Notes: generated by a model not told the origin, from the sequence alone. DNA of 64,000 nt from Flammula alnicola (GCA_015499995.1 JADNRV010000108.1:1-64000); one strand, 5' to 3'; counted from the stretch's first letter, positions 1-11,016 are shown. Program-made: numbers and translations.

Positions 1-1110
1 GGAATCCGCCAGTCTGGCTACAGTCTCTTCCATTTTAATAGTGTCTTCTCTTCGTTCGCCCGAAGCTCCACGAACCAAATCCTCGCTCATCCTTTCGAGC
101 GGCTGTGAGGACCGTCTCGCTATGATAACCGCAGTTTCGATCACTTCCTTCCATTTGTAGCGATCTTCTACCCTGGTTTCTCCAGCAGCTGTTGTTGCTG
201 TCGTCGCGCTTGTAGACGCCCCTTTTGCGTCTGCCAAATCGTCCATCTTGTCTTTCAGTCTTTGCTGAAATTCTTCCGACAGGCATCCTAGGAACTCCGT
301 CACTAGCTCTTTATTTGACATAAGCGCTGGTGTTACCAACAGCTTTTCGGCTTCTGCAACGAATGCTCATTTCAGGCCTAATAGAGCATGTAGGTCTTGC
401 CTAGGAATCCCATGTCGCCCAGCTTTCTCTGCGCATATCTTCTTGAACCGTAGCAGTGAGCCTCTTTCGAGTGCGGCAGCTTCTGGATAGCTTTTTATGA
501 CTTCATCTCTAAAAGCTTTCCAGACTCCGGCTTTGTACTCGTCAAATGCGCTCCATTCTGCTTCAGTTTCTGCTGGGGCATATTTCCCTAGCAGCCTTAT
601 TTTCTCCTTGTCATCCGTGATAGAATGAGTAGAATAGAGATCCTCCATGCGAGATATAAATCTCAGCAATTCGGATTCCTTGTCTGGATCAAACTTCGGC
701 GCATCTCTTGTTCCTGGTGCTGGCATACCCATCTTAGTAGATCTAGTTGGTATGTGCGGTGTTTGGAAAGGTTCTTGTAATGTATCTTCTTCTTCCTCTT
801 CTGGTGGGGAGGTTGCTCTTTGTATAGGTACAGAAGCCGTCCTGGATAATACTCTGCGAGGTGCGCTTTGAATATTATTAAAGGATCTAACTTTCTGGCT
901 GTAGTCTGAGCGGGTTTTCTCTCTCGAGACTGGTTCTTTCTTCTTTGGTAATGGTAAAGGTAAGGGTTCTGTCCCTGCCCTTATAGAATTATAAGTGGTG
1001 TGTGGTGCTGGTGCTTTTGATGAAGAAGCTACCGCTGACGCTGGCTTATTGGCGCTCTTGTTCCCCTTGTTAGGATTACTTGAGCCCTCAATTTTGTATG
1101 GTTTTAACCG
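1..1110 (-). pseudogene. Partial LTR-retrotransposon Gag with one in-frame stop
   Basis: Read on the minus strand, one frame is open from about 1110 to the left window edge, apart from a single TGA at 367-369. The N-terminal third is a Ser/Pro/Lys-rich linker. From about 732 comes a Gag-like segment beginning MGMPAPGTRDAPKFDPDKE and rich in charged helices, as in gag genes of basidiomycete Ty3-like elements. After the TGA the same frame resumes with AFVAEAEKLL and stays open to base 1, so the break is a point nonsense change rather than a frameshift. No ATG lies between the upstream in-frame TAA (1111-1113) and 732, so the true start is unclear. Protease and reverse transcriptase would lie beyond the left edge. 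Family assignment is by resemblance only. Confidence 0.6.
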
Positions 1111-1688
1111 TTAAATGATTCAAATCCTATACAGGTTGAAGCACGACTTTCTGTATGAATAATCGACGCCTCTTTTACCGCTACCTCGTATCAAATATCT
1201 TAGAAACCCCCCCTCGCGGTGGGCTCCAGATAAAGATGCTTAGTGCGGGGTGTGTGTGAACTACTAGATAATCAAGTAGTCACTTTCAATAGACTTGTAA
1301 GGTCTTATTAAAGAGATACTATCAAATCCGACTTGCTTCACTTTTAATAACTACTTTACTACACTCAAACACCCAAATCAATGTTTAGTTGACTTAGTTC
1401 GTCCAAGGGGAGGATAATAGTTTTATAATATCGATACCTGATAGTAGGTGCGCGATAAAAGAAGGTGTTTAACTATGTAACGGCTTAAGCAAGGCCTTAG
1501 GCGCGTTTATAGTTAATGGGTCGTTTTAAGTCCAATAGACTTGTGTAAATTCTGGTCTGGTACTCGAAAACTAGTGCTCTTATGCACAAACTGCTAACTG
1601 ATCTTGCTTTGTCTTGTTCTCCAATTGAGAAGATGGCTCTATGCCCTTTAACTTGTCTTTACTTGTCTCAAAAACTATACTTGTGGAA

Positions 1689-1779
1689 AGAGGCGCGCAG
1701 ATGTCTTATCTGCCGACACTACAGTCCCTTAACAATGGCCAGAGGCGCGTAGACGCTTTGTCTACCGACACTACAGTCC
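1689..1779 (+). repeat. Two direct 39-bp repeats
   Basis: Positions 1689-1727 and 1741-1779 are two imperfect copies of the same 39-bp unit. Both begin AGAGGCGCG and end CCGACACTACAGTCC, with differences in the middle. They are 52 bp apart start to start. They lie in the presumed retroelement leader/LTR region and could be a local duplication within it. Confidence 0.75.
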
Positions 1780-2984
1780 AGGTCCCCAGATGTCCTTTGA
1801 CAAAGGGTAGGTTTTGAACAAGTCACTTAGACAGGTTCCTTGGCTTATAACTCTCTTTACTTGTCTTGGCGAATCACTTAGACACGCGTTCTCGTCTTAA
1901 CAGTTCGTTTATATTGTTACTTGGTTTCGTTTTATATTATGGGACTCTCGCTTTGAAGCTACTTGGTACTTAGAGGTGAAACACTTAAGATATAACTCTT
2001 AAGCGCTTGTATCTCGTGGGTGGTAAATTGCTTGTCTTCTACGGTGTTACAGGGCTGCTTATATACTACTGAGACGATATATTATTACATAGACGCAATG
2101 ACGAGAATATAGAGATTTCATGGGCATTTGTGCGCGAGTATCGTTTCCGTGCTCATCCGCTCAATCATGCCTTTTTGGTTGGATCGGGAGCTCAGATCGT
2201 CGTCGGTTCGGCTAACTTAAGCGCCTAAGACTTAATCCTCCTCGACTGCGTGGTATACAGGCTTGTGACCTTTCGTTTTCATTGGTATCTTGTCCTGTCA
2301 TTGGCTATAGACTGACCGGAGCATAGACGCGCCTACATCTCGTCGGAGACGCTCGGGCAATCCACGCACGTTCTGTCCGAGATAATGCTCGTGATTAGGG
2401 TTGTAACCCTTCGTCCTCTGTACCCGATACTCTGGTACCCTCGGCGTGCATCTGGGATCTCGCTATGTCGAGTTATGCACCCCGGAAATCTTCCTGTACC
2501 CAGTTATTACCCGATATGGTATGTGTTCCCAATTAGGTATCCCTCTGATCCGAGCTTTGATCGGCGTTGCTACAGGCACGTCTATGGGCGTCTGCTTTAC
2601 CCCGCTGCTCCACTGTCCTCGGTGCCTTCGGCAATGTCACGCGACCTGTCCTGTAGTGTGCCTAGATGTCCGTTCTTTCTAATCTAGAGATCCGCGCCCT
2701 CGCTGTATAGGCCGGATGGTTAAGATATTACTGAAAGGCGCCTATTCCGTACACTTCATTAGATGTATTGACTGTTATCTCAATAGTTACTAATGATAAT
2801 GTCGTTATTAAACCGCGCATTCCTCGTTATCTTGCATAGTTTCCTCTAGTCCTTAGTAGTCTTGTCATTGTAATGTCCGGACTTGTAACATTTAGACTAC
2901 ATTGTAAGCTTTACTAAGTGCTAAAAATAGCTCAGGTAAGGAGAATAGTATTCCGTTCAGAGCTAGCCGCTCGCGGTCTCTTCA

Positions 2985-3012
2985 GCGTCGACCATTGGCG
3001 GGGTCTGAGGGG
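2985..3012 (+). repeat. 28-bp dispersed repeat, copy 1
   Basis: This 28-base stretch, starting GCGTCGACCATTGGCGGGG, recurs without mismatch at 9753-9780. Directly after it, TCTGGGAGTTGGAAAAAACG is found in reverse complement near 9237-9260. The locus therefore contains one end of a dispersed repeat whose parts are rearranged in the second locus. Confidence 0.85.
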
Positions 3013-3219
3013 AAAATCTGGGAGTTGGAAAAAACGGCTGAGCCTACGGCGATCAGTCCGGCGGCAAATTCCGGCAATCAGCCCCGGTCGCGTCACGCAT
3101 GTCCGTCTGATCACAGCTACCAGCAGAACACGGTTCGCGCTTCGTCTTGGGTCTTCTCTTCCTTGGCGATACCTGTCACGGCTTGCACGACACAGACACG
3201 ACGTCGGACTCACGCTGCC

Positions 3220-5145
3220 ATGTCTTCTCTCTCTTCCCCTTCTCTATTCTCGGACAACAACACTTGTGGTCTCTGTGGGCTAAGGATTCCTATCAAGTTG
3301 GTGGGGCCTAGTAGTAAAATTGCAGGGCGGTTCTATTTACATGTAAGATATTGATTCCTTCCCCTTTTTATGCTGCTAACCATCATCACCCACCCATCAT
3401 GTTAGTGTTTCAACAAAGATGTCCACCCTGACGACACGCGCAGTTGGTGGAAGGTTTTCGAACCACTGCCATTGGGAGTACCTCTTCCCATGCACCTTCA
3501 GCGGCTCATTCCACAGACGCCCACGCCATCGCCGGAGCTTGCTGCGCAGGCCATTTTCCCGTCTAGTATGAATGTGCGTCAGGAAAACGCAGGGTTGGTC
3601 TGTCCTGCACGAGACTGCAAACGGTCGCGGATCCATCAAAAGTGTCCGAGGCAGATGTGTCGGCCACACTGTATTTTCAACGGCGGGTGCCCTTTTCATG
3701 CCGAGACTCAGCTTTCTACCACTCAGCTCCAGCGACTAGCGAAGACACGTCAGAATGTTGCTGCACCCCCTCTCGCAAAATCACTGAGCCCGACCTCCAT
3801 GCAGTATATCAATGTTGCGCTGGATGGCGGTCTGAATAAGCCTTTCCCTGGACATGTTGGCGACGCGCCAGTCGCTCGCCCTGGTTCTTCTCTGCCCTAT
3901 CTTCAATTACCTGTGGGTGGGCCTATCACTATCACCGAGGATGGCTGGAACTCGCCCCCGCGGCCTGCACCTCTTGCGTCTACAACTGTACCTGTTAAGG
4001 AATCTCGGGTCTTGCGCATGGCGCCTCTTGCATCTACAAGTTCTCAGGTACCTCCGACGCAACTTGCTGGCAGGGTCTCAAAGCAACCGAAGGTCACGAC
4101 GCAAATGAATCCCACCTGGATGAATGCATTCAAGACTACGGCTACTACGGGAGCTTCTGCTGCTGTCGTGAGGTCAAAGGGCTCAAGTGCGCCGCGCTTG
4201 GCTCAAGATCTCTCACTTGTTCGACGGTTCAACCTTGTATTCTGGGATAATAGTGTTGACATCGCCAACCTTCAAATTGTGGAGGAGTGTCCCAACTGGC
4301 CTCGATGGTCTCTCGACAAATTCTCTGGGCTACCTTTTCTAGGGTCAGATATCAAGACCATTCAAGTCTATTCCACCGCTTATCGTGTGTGGATGACTAT
4401 ATCCCTGGATTTCACACATCCCCTTACGACGAACTGCACGATCATGCTTCGCCGAAGCGGCGTTACCGGGATCGATGAGCAGAAGCAGATTGACCTTTTT
4501 GTCCCTAGCTCTCCCCGTCGCTTTCGTAGCAATATGCCCAAAGAACGTTCTGCGATTCGAAATGTCCTCAAGGATATGAAAGGAAAGGGTAGGCCGCCGC
4601 CCTCTGGTGGTGATAGCGACTCCGAGGTGGAATTTGTAAACCCGCCCTCGTCTCCACCTCAAAAGCGGTGTCGTATCAAAGAAGAGTTTGTCACACCTAC
4701 ACGTCAACGCCCGCAACTCCATATTACAATACCCACCACTCCTACTACTGTAATCGATCTCAGTGATTCTCCACAGACTATCACGTCTCTTTCCCCCTTT
4801 CCCTGTTTTTCGCCTCTCTCCAGTGCAAGTCCTGACCCATCTTTTGTTTCTCCGTCTCTCAAAACATTTCGTTGGCCTCAAAAGCGGTACGCGGTCGACA
4901 TTGTTGCGGGATTTCATCGGATCGATGGACTTGCTGAGCTCGATAAGCGGAACAGAGTGCCAGTCGACCTCGCTGGCCATCTTGCTACTGCATTTGGACA
5001 TGACATACCGCTGTCCACATATCGTGATGCCAGGAGCCGATGGGACAAAGCCTCTCAAACTCTCCGCGACAAAGTAATTGATGGAGGAAGGACGCCATCG
5101 GGACTTTGGACCTACCTCGCTAGCCGTGTACCCTTGAAGGGTTAA
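3220..5145 (+). CDS. Zinc-cluster protein of a KDZ-type element (unknown function)
   Basis: Model: exon 1 3220-3342, a 63-nt intron 3343-3405 (GTAAGA...TTAG, phase 0), exon 2 3406-5145; about 620 residues. The join is supported because the frame upstream of the first large ORF stays open to 3406 and then continues in exon 1 from an ATG. Exon 1 carries CGLCG followed by KIAGRFYLH|CFNK, a cysteine pair completed across the junction. At about residues 105-140 is a second Cys/His cluster (CPARDCKRSR...CRPHC...GGC). The middle is Pro/Ser-rich. Around residues 280-370 is a compact hydrophobic/aromatic domain (FNLVFWDNSVDIANLQ). Basic stretches follow. The gene is convergent with the CxC5/CxC6 gene 250 bp away and is probably carried by the same element. 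No enzymatic function is recognised; DNA or zinc binding is inference. Confidence 0.75.
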
Positions 5146-5218
5146 TTCTCCTCTCTGGCAACATATCATCTCTCTGTATCCTGAACCTACCTTGCCGTTT
5201 GTGTACCCTTGAAGGGTT
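5127..5218 (+). repeat. Short tandem duplication overlapping the stop codon
   Basis: TGTACCCTTGAAGGGTT occurs at 5127-5143 and again at 5202-5218, each preceded by a related CCTACCT...GCCGT sequence, so about 75 bp is tandemly duplicated. The core ACCCTTGAAGGGT is itself palindromic. The first copy runs into the stop codon of the zinc-cluster gene. Confidence 0.7.
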
Positions 5219-5392
5219 GATTCATGTCTCTGTCTTTATTATCACTCTTTAATGTTATCGATATGTATACCTTGTTACTTGTATAATCATGTCCTCGATT
5301 TGTACCCTTATAAATGTGTATTTAAACTCCTGTAAACGAATAACAATCTGCAATTTTATGACATAACTTTACGTTTACGATAATGCTTCGAG

Positions 5393-7775
5393 CTACAGTT
5401 CTGGTGTCAGAAGGGGTGAATGGCGGGGATTCTGATTTTGTGCTGCAAGTCTAGCTACTGTTATCTCATTTCGAAGTCGGGTCATCTCGTCAAGGAAGAA
5501 GTCATACTTTACAGCTTGCATTTCTCGACATATGGCAGTATAACCATTCAGCCAGCCATTTGATTGCTCGGCAACTGATGTGTTGAATGCCCATGATTTT
5601 CCATCGGGTCCCATGAGTTCTGGATAGTCGGCAGGGTTGCAGTGTTCTTGACAAAACTCGTGTGACGACTTGTGCTTGTGAAGGAAATGCCAGACGTCAA
5701 CGCACATCCCAATGCCTTTGAACCATGGGTCGTCGTTTGCGATAACTTGTTGTTTAGCGAGGCAATTTGAATCGTAGATAACATGTTCAGGTTTATGTGC
5801 GCTCGGGACAGAAAAGGCTTGCTTGATGAACAGCTTGAAGATTTGACCTGTCAGCATCAATCAAAGAGAATATATCAATATATATCGGCGTACCAGAACA
5901 TTTGAAACAGCTTCAGCCCCATAAAAAGTCGCGCGTCCAACGATGACACCACAAGGCCGCACCAATGTCTGTTCATTGTGAGTCCTTCTTCGTGCAAACT
6001 GTGCTTTGAATTTTTTATTTCCAAGTTCTGACTTGGTGGCAGGACAGGGTTCGTCTGGCATGTTATCCGATTCTTGAATGCCTCCGGCAGCAGTTCCAGG
6101 ATCAGCCACTGTGAAAATGTCGACTCTGCCAGTAGATTTGTCAGTTTCAAACCAGGTATCGTCCTCCTCCAAATCTTCTGCTTCTTCGTCAACTTCTCCC
6201 TCGGGCAGTCCCTCCACTGGCATGATTTCATTTGTCATCGCGTTATTTGGGTGAAAGAGGCGCTGTCGCCTCACACGTTCAGTTAAAGTAAAGGCCGCTT
6301 TGCCCTTTTCAACATGAAGTTTCTCCATAGTCTGATGTGCTGGATTGTCGCATGTCTTTGTTGCTTCTTGAATTGGTCGTGTACATCCAGTTATAGCACA
6401 TATCCCATGTTCTTCGAAGTGTTCCTGACAGAACCGATGCCGATTACTCTGAAGTGGGTTCGTGCATCGGAAAACGCCACAGCAAGGATGTCCGAGGGCA
6501 ACGCCGTCAGTAACCACAACCTGGCACTTGTCTTCAAAGGTGTATTAAATCACGTCATGAATCAATCGTGAATAGTCTAATGATAAGTTATAACGTACGA
6601 AGATTCCCCTCATCGTCTTCCCAAACACGCATACACTTGTTGCAATAATGTGCGATCTCATCCTGGCCCTCGCAAATAATTTCATCATTTCGTTCTTGCA
6701 TCAATGCCGTAAAGCGATCCCTCTGCTCGCCACTGTGTGGAACAACAACCAAGAGATTCTTCCGATGGTGCTGCCCAAGAAGAGACCAAAGGACAAATAC
6801 GTCCCAGATGTGTTCCGTGGTAAGCTTCATTCCGAACCTCCAGCCGCCTTCCTCCGCATCTTCCTTTTGTTGCATAGATAGGGCTCGATCATATGCAACT
6901 GCACAATTCTTTGCCGACATCCTACATATCACCTATTTAATCAGTTCATATTGATAGAAACATCACACGCTGCCATACCATCCGAGAAGCATTGAGCTTA
7001 TCCAAAACTCTACAAGCTTATCTTCGACAAACTGATGTTCACCGACTTGTAGGTATTTGGGCATGCCTTTGTAGTAAGTCCGAACACCGTCATGGACAGA
7101 AAAGTTATAGTGATAATTGGTGTTACAATCTATCAAAGCATCAGTAACTAATGTATTCGACAAAACTAACACGTAGCTGTGCACCTGGGCAGAAAAGATG
7201 GACAGAATAGGAGCGGCACGCCCCCATGCCAACCGTGTAAAGGACTATCTCACGAAACTCTGGCTTCTTCAACGCCTTCTCCCCACGTGTGCAATCTTGA
7301 TTCGTGCAATGTTCCTCAGGAGGATATAGAGTTATACAGGCTAGATAAAAGCTCTTAGATCCAAAGATTGTAACCAATGAGCCGACATACTTAGTTCTCT
7401 TTTCCATCCAAATTGACGAAAACATTCCTCGTCTTCTTTATTCAGCTCATCCTTAGTTGGTACAAGCCATGCCTCCTCCTTGATAATTGTCCAAAAGTCA
7501 TGGACAAGGGCAAGAGGAATAGAAATAGATTCAGCCAGAAACTCGGAGATTGCAGGTGGCAGTATTGTCGGTGGGTTGTTTGGGTCCTCAGACTCAGACA
7601 GTGGTTGAGGAATTTGGATATCACGCTTCAAGCACGAGATAAGGCCAAGTAATCGAACCAACTGCATTGCCGTTACATGTTTGAGTTCTTTATGAAGAGC
7701 TAATAAGCGCAGGGTGTTGAACATCATACGACAAATGGCCGCAACGACGACAAGGCAAGTTTTTGCTCTACTCAT
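5393..7775 (-). CDS. CxC5/CxC6 KDZ-transposon-associated protein, probable transposase
   Basis: Multi-exon minus-strand gene starting at ATG 7775 (MSRAKTCLVV) and ending at 5393 (LLTPEL). In order: a helical N-terminus; a CxC5-type cluster with LYPPEEHCTNQDC and, across an intron, LFCP|DCNTNYHYNFSVHDG...YLQVGEHQFVE; a region ending HYCNKCMRVWEDD; a CxC6-type cluster (HPCCGVFRCTNPL...FCQEHFEEHGICAITGC); an acidic linker; and a C-terminal domain with YDSNCLA, CVDVWHFLHKHK, FCQEHCNP and NTSVAEQSNGW. These match the family called CxC5/CxC6-like cysteine clusters associated with KDZ transposases. The aspartates and the SVAEQ glutamate in the last domain are candidate catalytic residues (inference). 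No frameshift was seen, so the gene may be intact. Its ATG lies only 5 bp from a terminal-inverted-repeat element. Confidence 0.82.
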
Positions 7776-7779
7776 CTAG

Positions 7780-8434
7780 CCATACACCTGTTACGGTTGC
7801 TATACCGTGAGGTCCCCAAAGTTGCATATTTTGACACTCCGTCTGATCGCCGCACCTCGGCGGATAACGTGACCGTACGCGATGCACGTTCATCTCTTTC
7901 CCTCCCTGTGCAAGTTGCGAACCTCATAGCTCGTGTCTCCTCTTTCAGGAGCAGGTTTGAGTAATCCAGAAGGTTTTGCAACTTGCACGTGAGCTCTTAC
8001 GCCTTCAACTTCCTCACGATGTACATGACTATGTACTGGAAGGTATCTACAAAGCAATCAATGGGTCCAATGTCCTCGCAGTAACGGTAGTGGGTATGCA
8101 GGCTATGTCGTTGGCTACATGTTGCTGCTAAGGGCACTTCAAGCAATGTCTCCACCGTGTGCTCTTTTGAAAAGAAAGCATCCAGTCAATCCAGCCATGG
8201 TGATTGTGTATCCTATGAAAGGGCTCATATATGTAGGACCGTATTTGTAGGATTGTATTGAAAGGGTATAGCTAGCCCGGAATGTTATCCATTTCGTGCT
8301 ACAATCGTCCCCCTGACGCGGTAACATTATCTTCAATTAGTCGAGTAAGCGGCATGGGGGTGGCCATCAATCGGAGTATGAAAAATAGCAACTTTGGGGA
8401 CCTCACGGTATGGGAACCATAACAGTGTTATGGG
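7780..8434. mobile_element. Non-autonomous terminal-inverted-repeat element (about 0.65 kb)
   Basis: The left end 7788-7841 and the reverse complement of 8372-8425 agree at 46 of 54 positions, including a perfect 24-base core, ATACCGTGAGGTCCCCAAAG plus TTGC. Weaker similarity extends outward to about 7780 and 8434, where CCATAACA-G-TGTTATGG forms a small palindrome. The interior has no convincing long reading frame, so this is a MITE-like or deleted derivative. A target-site duplication is not obvious. It lies immediately upstream of the CxC5/CxC6 gene's first ATG. Confidence 0.8.
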
Positions 8435-9236
8435 GAGGGGCAGCGCCTGATGTTGATATGGCCTGCTGACTAACGGCACCGCCACACGAAATCCGCGAAA
8501 CCCTTGACATTTGTTAGCGCTTCACGATAATCACACATCTTCATGTCCCAGAGGCATGATCCACATAGAATATTTAGTTGAGATTTATTAGAGTAGAAGG
8601 CAATAGAATTTTTGGGTATCCAAAGCCTTGACCAGCATGTCAGTGTTATTTTTGCTTGCAGACGCGTCCATTTATTATGCATTAGGTAAGCTTTTGACCG
8701 CGTTTTTGCCTCATTTTTAAAAGCAAAATTGCAGCTCACCACTTGGTTTTATTGACCACATTTATAGAGATAAAATACACCTTTGTTTATTATCTAGGCT
8801 TTCGCCTGAAAAATTTTAAATTTACAGTTCATTCTTCGTCCCATTACATATAGATCAGACCTTATCCTGCAACTTTTTTATATTTTTTTCAGGCGAAAGC
8901 CTAGCTATGTTATTTAACTTATGATTTACTTTTTCACCTTGCGAAAAGAGGCATGTTATGTCGTTAAATATTGTTTTTCCATTTCTTATGCAGAATCATA
9001 AGGCGGGACAACAAGTACAAACAAAATCAGCAGAACCGGCGTTGCCCCTCCCCAATAACAGGTTCCAGGCGTTATATCCGTGAACGTCAGCTCTGCTACT
9101 TCAACAACGGATCATGTGACGACTGGCTGGCGAGGCTACTACTCATCCCCGCGTGCGACGCGGAAGTCACATGACCGGCTTGGCAGTTGCCGCCATCCCG
9201 CCGCTGTGATCGCCGCTGTGATCGCCGTATTTTGAT
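8435..9236. other. Intergenic, AT-rich, no gene seen
   Basis: Only short frames without conserved motifs are present. The one clear structure is the 20-bp perfect inverted repeat at 8794-8904. From about 9130 the sequence becomes GC-richer and joins the inverted-repeat locus that follows. Confidence 0.5.
8794..8904. repeat. Perfect 20-bp inverted repeat, miniature hairpin element
   Basis: CTAGGCTTTCGCCTGAAAAA at 8794-8813 is matched exactly, in reverse complement, at 8885-8904. The 71-nt interior is AT-rich. The whole 111-bp unit could be a very small inverted-repeat transposon or a strong hairpin. No transposase homology is visible and the flanks give no clear target duplication. Confidence 0.75.
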
Positions 9237-9943
9237 GCCGTTTTTTCCAACTCCCAGATGTCCTCGACTTCCTATTCCTCAGAAAGTTCCGGAATTCGAG
9301 AGTCCGAACCGCCGCCAATTGCCGCCAATCCGCCAGTCCGCCTAACCTACATGAGGCTGACATGCCGCCCGCGCTTATATGTTCCCTCTGTATTCATTGA
9401 ACAAGACCAATTTTATATCACCGGATCAGCCTGCACTCACAACGCCCTTGTCAGAAGTGGTGAATAGGTAGTTTTTCAAGGTTTAATCACATTTTCATTA
9501 GGAAATGTCAAATCCCTGTTACTTTGAAGTTTGTACCCTGTTTCCTTCTCGAGAACTTCCAAAGGTGGATCTCGCCTTGCATAGAAATCCATACAACGTT
9601 CATTTGTTAGCTCACTTTCCTTGAATTCCGGCAGTAACAGTGTAACACGCTCTTTTACAAAGGTTTATCCGTCACTTCCCAAAGCTGCACGTTTTCTAGT
9701 ATTTCTATCAATACAAATTTATATATTTACTGCTATGATATTAATATACACTGCGTCGACCATTGGCGGGGTCTGAGGGGCGATAGACGGGATAAATATC
9801 AATATTACGAGGCAGGGGAAGCGTACATGATGGTGGAAGTGCAGGCGACTGTGACTGATGAGATAAGCGGGCTAGGCGGACAGGCGGACAGGCGGATCGG
9901 CGGCAGTTCGGACTCTCGAAATACGGAACGTCCTCCTATTCCT
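9237..9943. repeat. Inverted-repeat locus with rearranged dispersed repeat
   Basis: Arms at about 9269-9347 and 9870-9943 are inverted, imperfect copies. Both contain TTCGAGAGTCCGAAC next to a run of GCCGCC/CCGCCTGTCCGCCT units and a CCTATTCC end. Outside the left arm, 9237-9260 carries in reverse complement the TCTGGGAGTTGG sequence found at 3014-3035. Inside, 9753-9780 carries the 28-bp repeat of 2985-3012. No protein-coding frame of note lies between the arms. The structure looks like a decayed foldback or composite insertion. Confidence 0.65.
9753..9780 (+). repeat. 28-bp dispersed repeat, copy 2
   Basis: Exact copy of the 28 bases at 2985-3012, in the same orientation. The sequence after it differs from copy 1, which marks a breakpoint in the repeat at or just after GAGGGG. 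Confidence 0.85.
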
Positions 9944-11016
9944 TCACGCTGACAACTCGGTGCCTACTCTCCAGCTCCTGAAATAACCCCCGAATAGTCC
10001 ACCCAAATACGCGATCGGGAGAATAGAACTTTCTTTATCCGTTGGTTATGTGAACCACTTTTGCTTATCGCTGCATCTTTCGCAATCAAAAATAAGTACT
10101 CGGGGCCGCTTCGAATTCTGCCCGCGTAACCCGTCAGCACGCTCGATACATCACATTCTCCCCTCGCCACTGGATTCTGACTTGATGATGAGAGGTCGTG
10201 CCTTTGGGAACGGGGGAACCAAAAGGCTGCGGTATGCTAGACGGTTAATATGCATCCGTGACTCTGCCACCATCTGATTCATTAGGGCTTAGTTCAATTC
10301 CGAACAGATATCACAAGCTTTCCTAGAGTTCACTTCGTGGGGAATGGGAGGATACGCAGCCCTCAAATTCTTCTAAATCTTTATCATTGCGAAATGGGCA
10401 AAGCCAGATGATAGGCTTTCGAGCGAGACGTAGTGGGCCAGCTGGCATAGAAAGTTTACCTCGCTCATTTATTTTCCGAGTTCGTGGGAAAACACACCGG
10501 AGGAAGCCGCCGTGGACATGCGTTGGGATCTTACAAGAGCCGCCGCGGTGGTTGACTTTCACAGTTCAAACATTCACTAGCACTACTTGTCAAACTTAGG
10601 CGGTTCCTGGCACTTGCGACAAACCCGGCCATTACGACACTTGTTTTCAACTACACCAGCTCCATTCTTTCACAAATGGGATTCATGTAAATCATGCGTC
10701 AAGAAGATATCAAGAAGGTATCCCAATTATGTCTGCTTCGTCGCACGCGGCCCTCAGTATCGACAATCTTTCGCTTCGGACTTATAATAGTTATATCAAA
10801 AGGCGTCCTTCTTTCTGTCAATCTGCAATGGATGGTGCCACAGCAATTCGCCATCATTGCCTTTAGAAAATCACATTATGGCAGTTATAAAGCCTGGTCC
10901 AAAATGCCTGTGGCTGCTTTGATTCGAATGCTAGTTGGCTTTGCTCTCCGGTATTTTCTCTTCGCGCCGTTGGATCCACACCACCGTCGTCTTTGCTAAC
11001 CTACTCATTCATCTGT
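9944..11016. other. Intergenic, no gene recognised
   Basis: Several frames of 60-100 codons occur on both strands, but none shows recognisable domains, a credible signal peptide or consistent splice continuation. The right end is the upstream region of the DUF6533 gene. Confidence 0.4.

Larger units (their letters stand above)
1111..3219. other. Non-coding AT-rich stretch, possible LTR and leader
   Basis: No reading frame here looks like a conserved protein. The position directly upstream of the minus-strand gag suits a long terminal repeat plus leader, and the base composition is AT-rich with many short repeats, but matching LTR ends and a primer-binding site could not be fixed. The right part (2985-3090) carries a dispersed repeat shared with the 9.2-9.8 kb locus. 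The last few hundred bases are the upstream region of the gene starting at 3220. Confidence 0.4.
3220..7775. mobile_element. KDZ-type DNA transposon body (two genes, termini not located)
   Basis: The zinc-cluster gene and the CxC5/CxC6 gene are convergent, 247 bp apart, and unlike anything around them. CxC-cluster genes are known from fungal KDZ transposons. Grouping the two into one element is inference from proximity. Matching terminal inverted repeats or a target duplication around the pair were not found by eye. The short inverted-repeat element at 7780-8434 is self-contained and is not a pair with any sequence left of 3220. Confidence 0.5.

Noticed and set aside
1111..2900. A defined LTR with TG...CA ends
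   Set aside because: No second copy within the window, and no primer-binding site or target duplication could be recognised, so boundaries would be invented.
4345..5169. 274-codon minus-strand frame under the zinc-cluster gene
   Set aside because: Composition is Arg-rich antisense shadow with no conserved motif. The plus strand has a consistent spliced gene.
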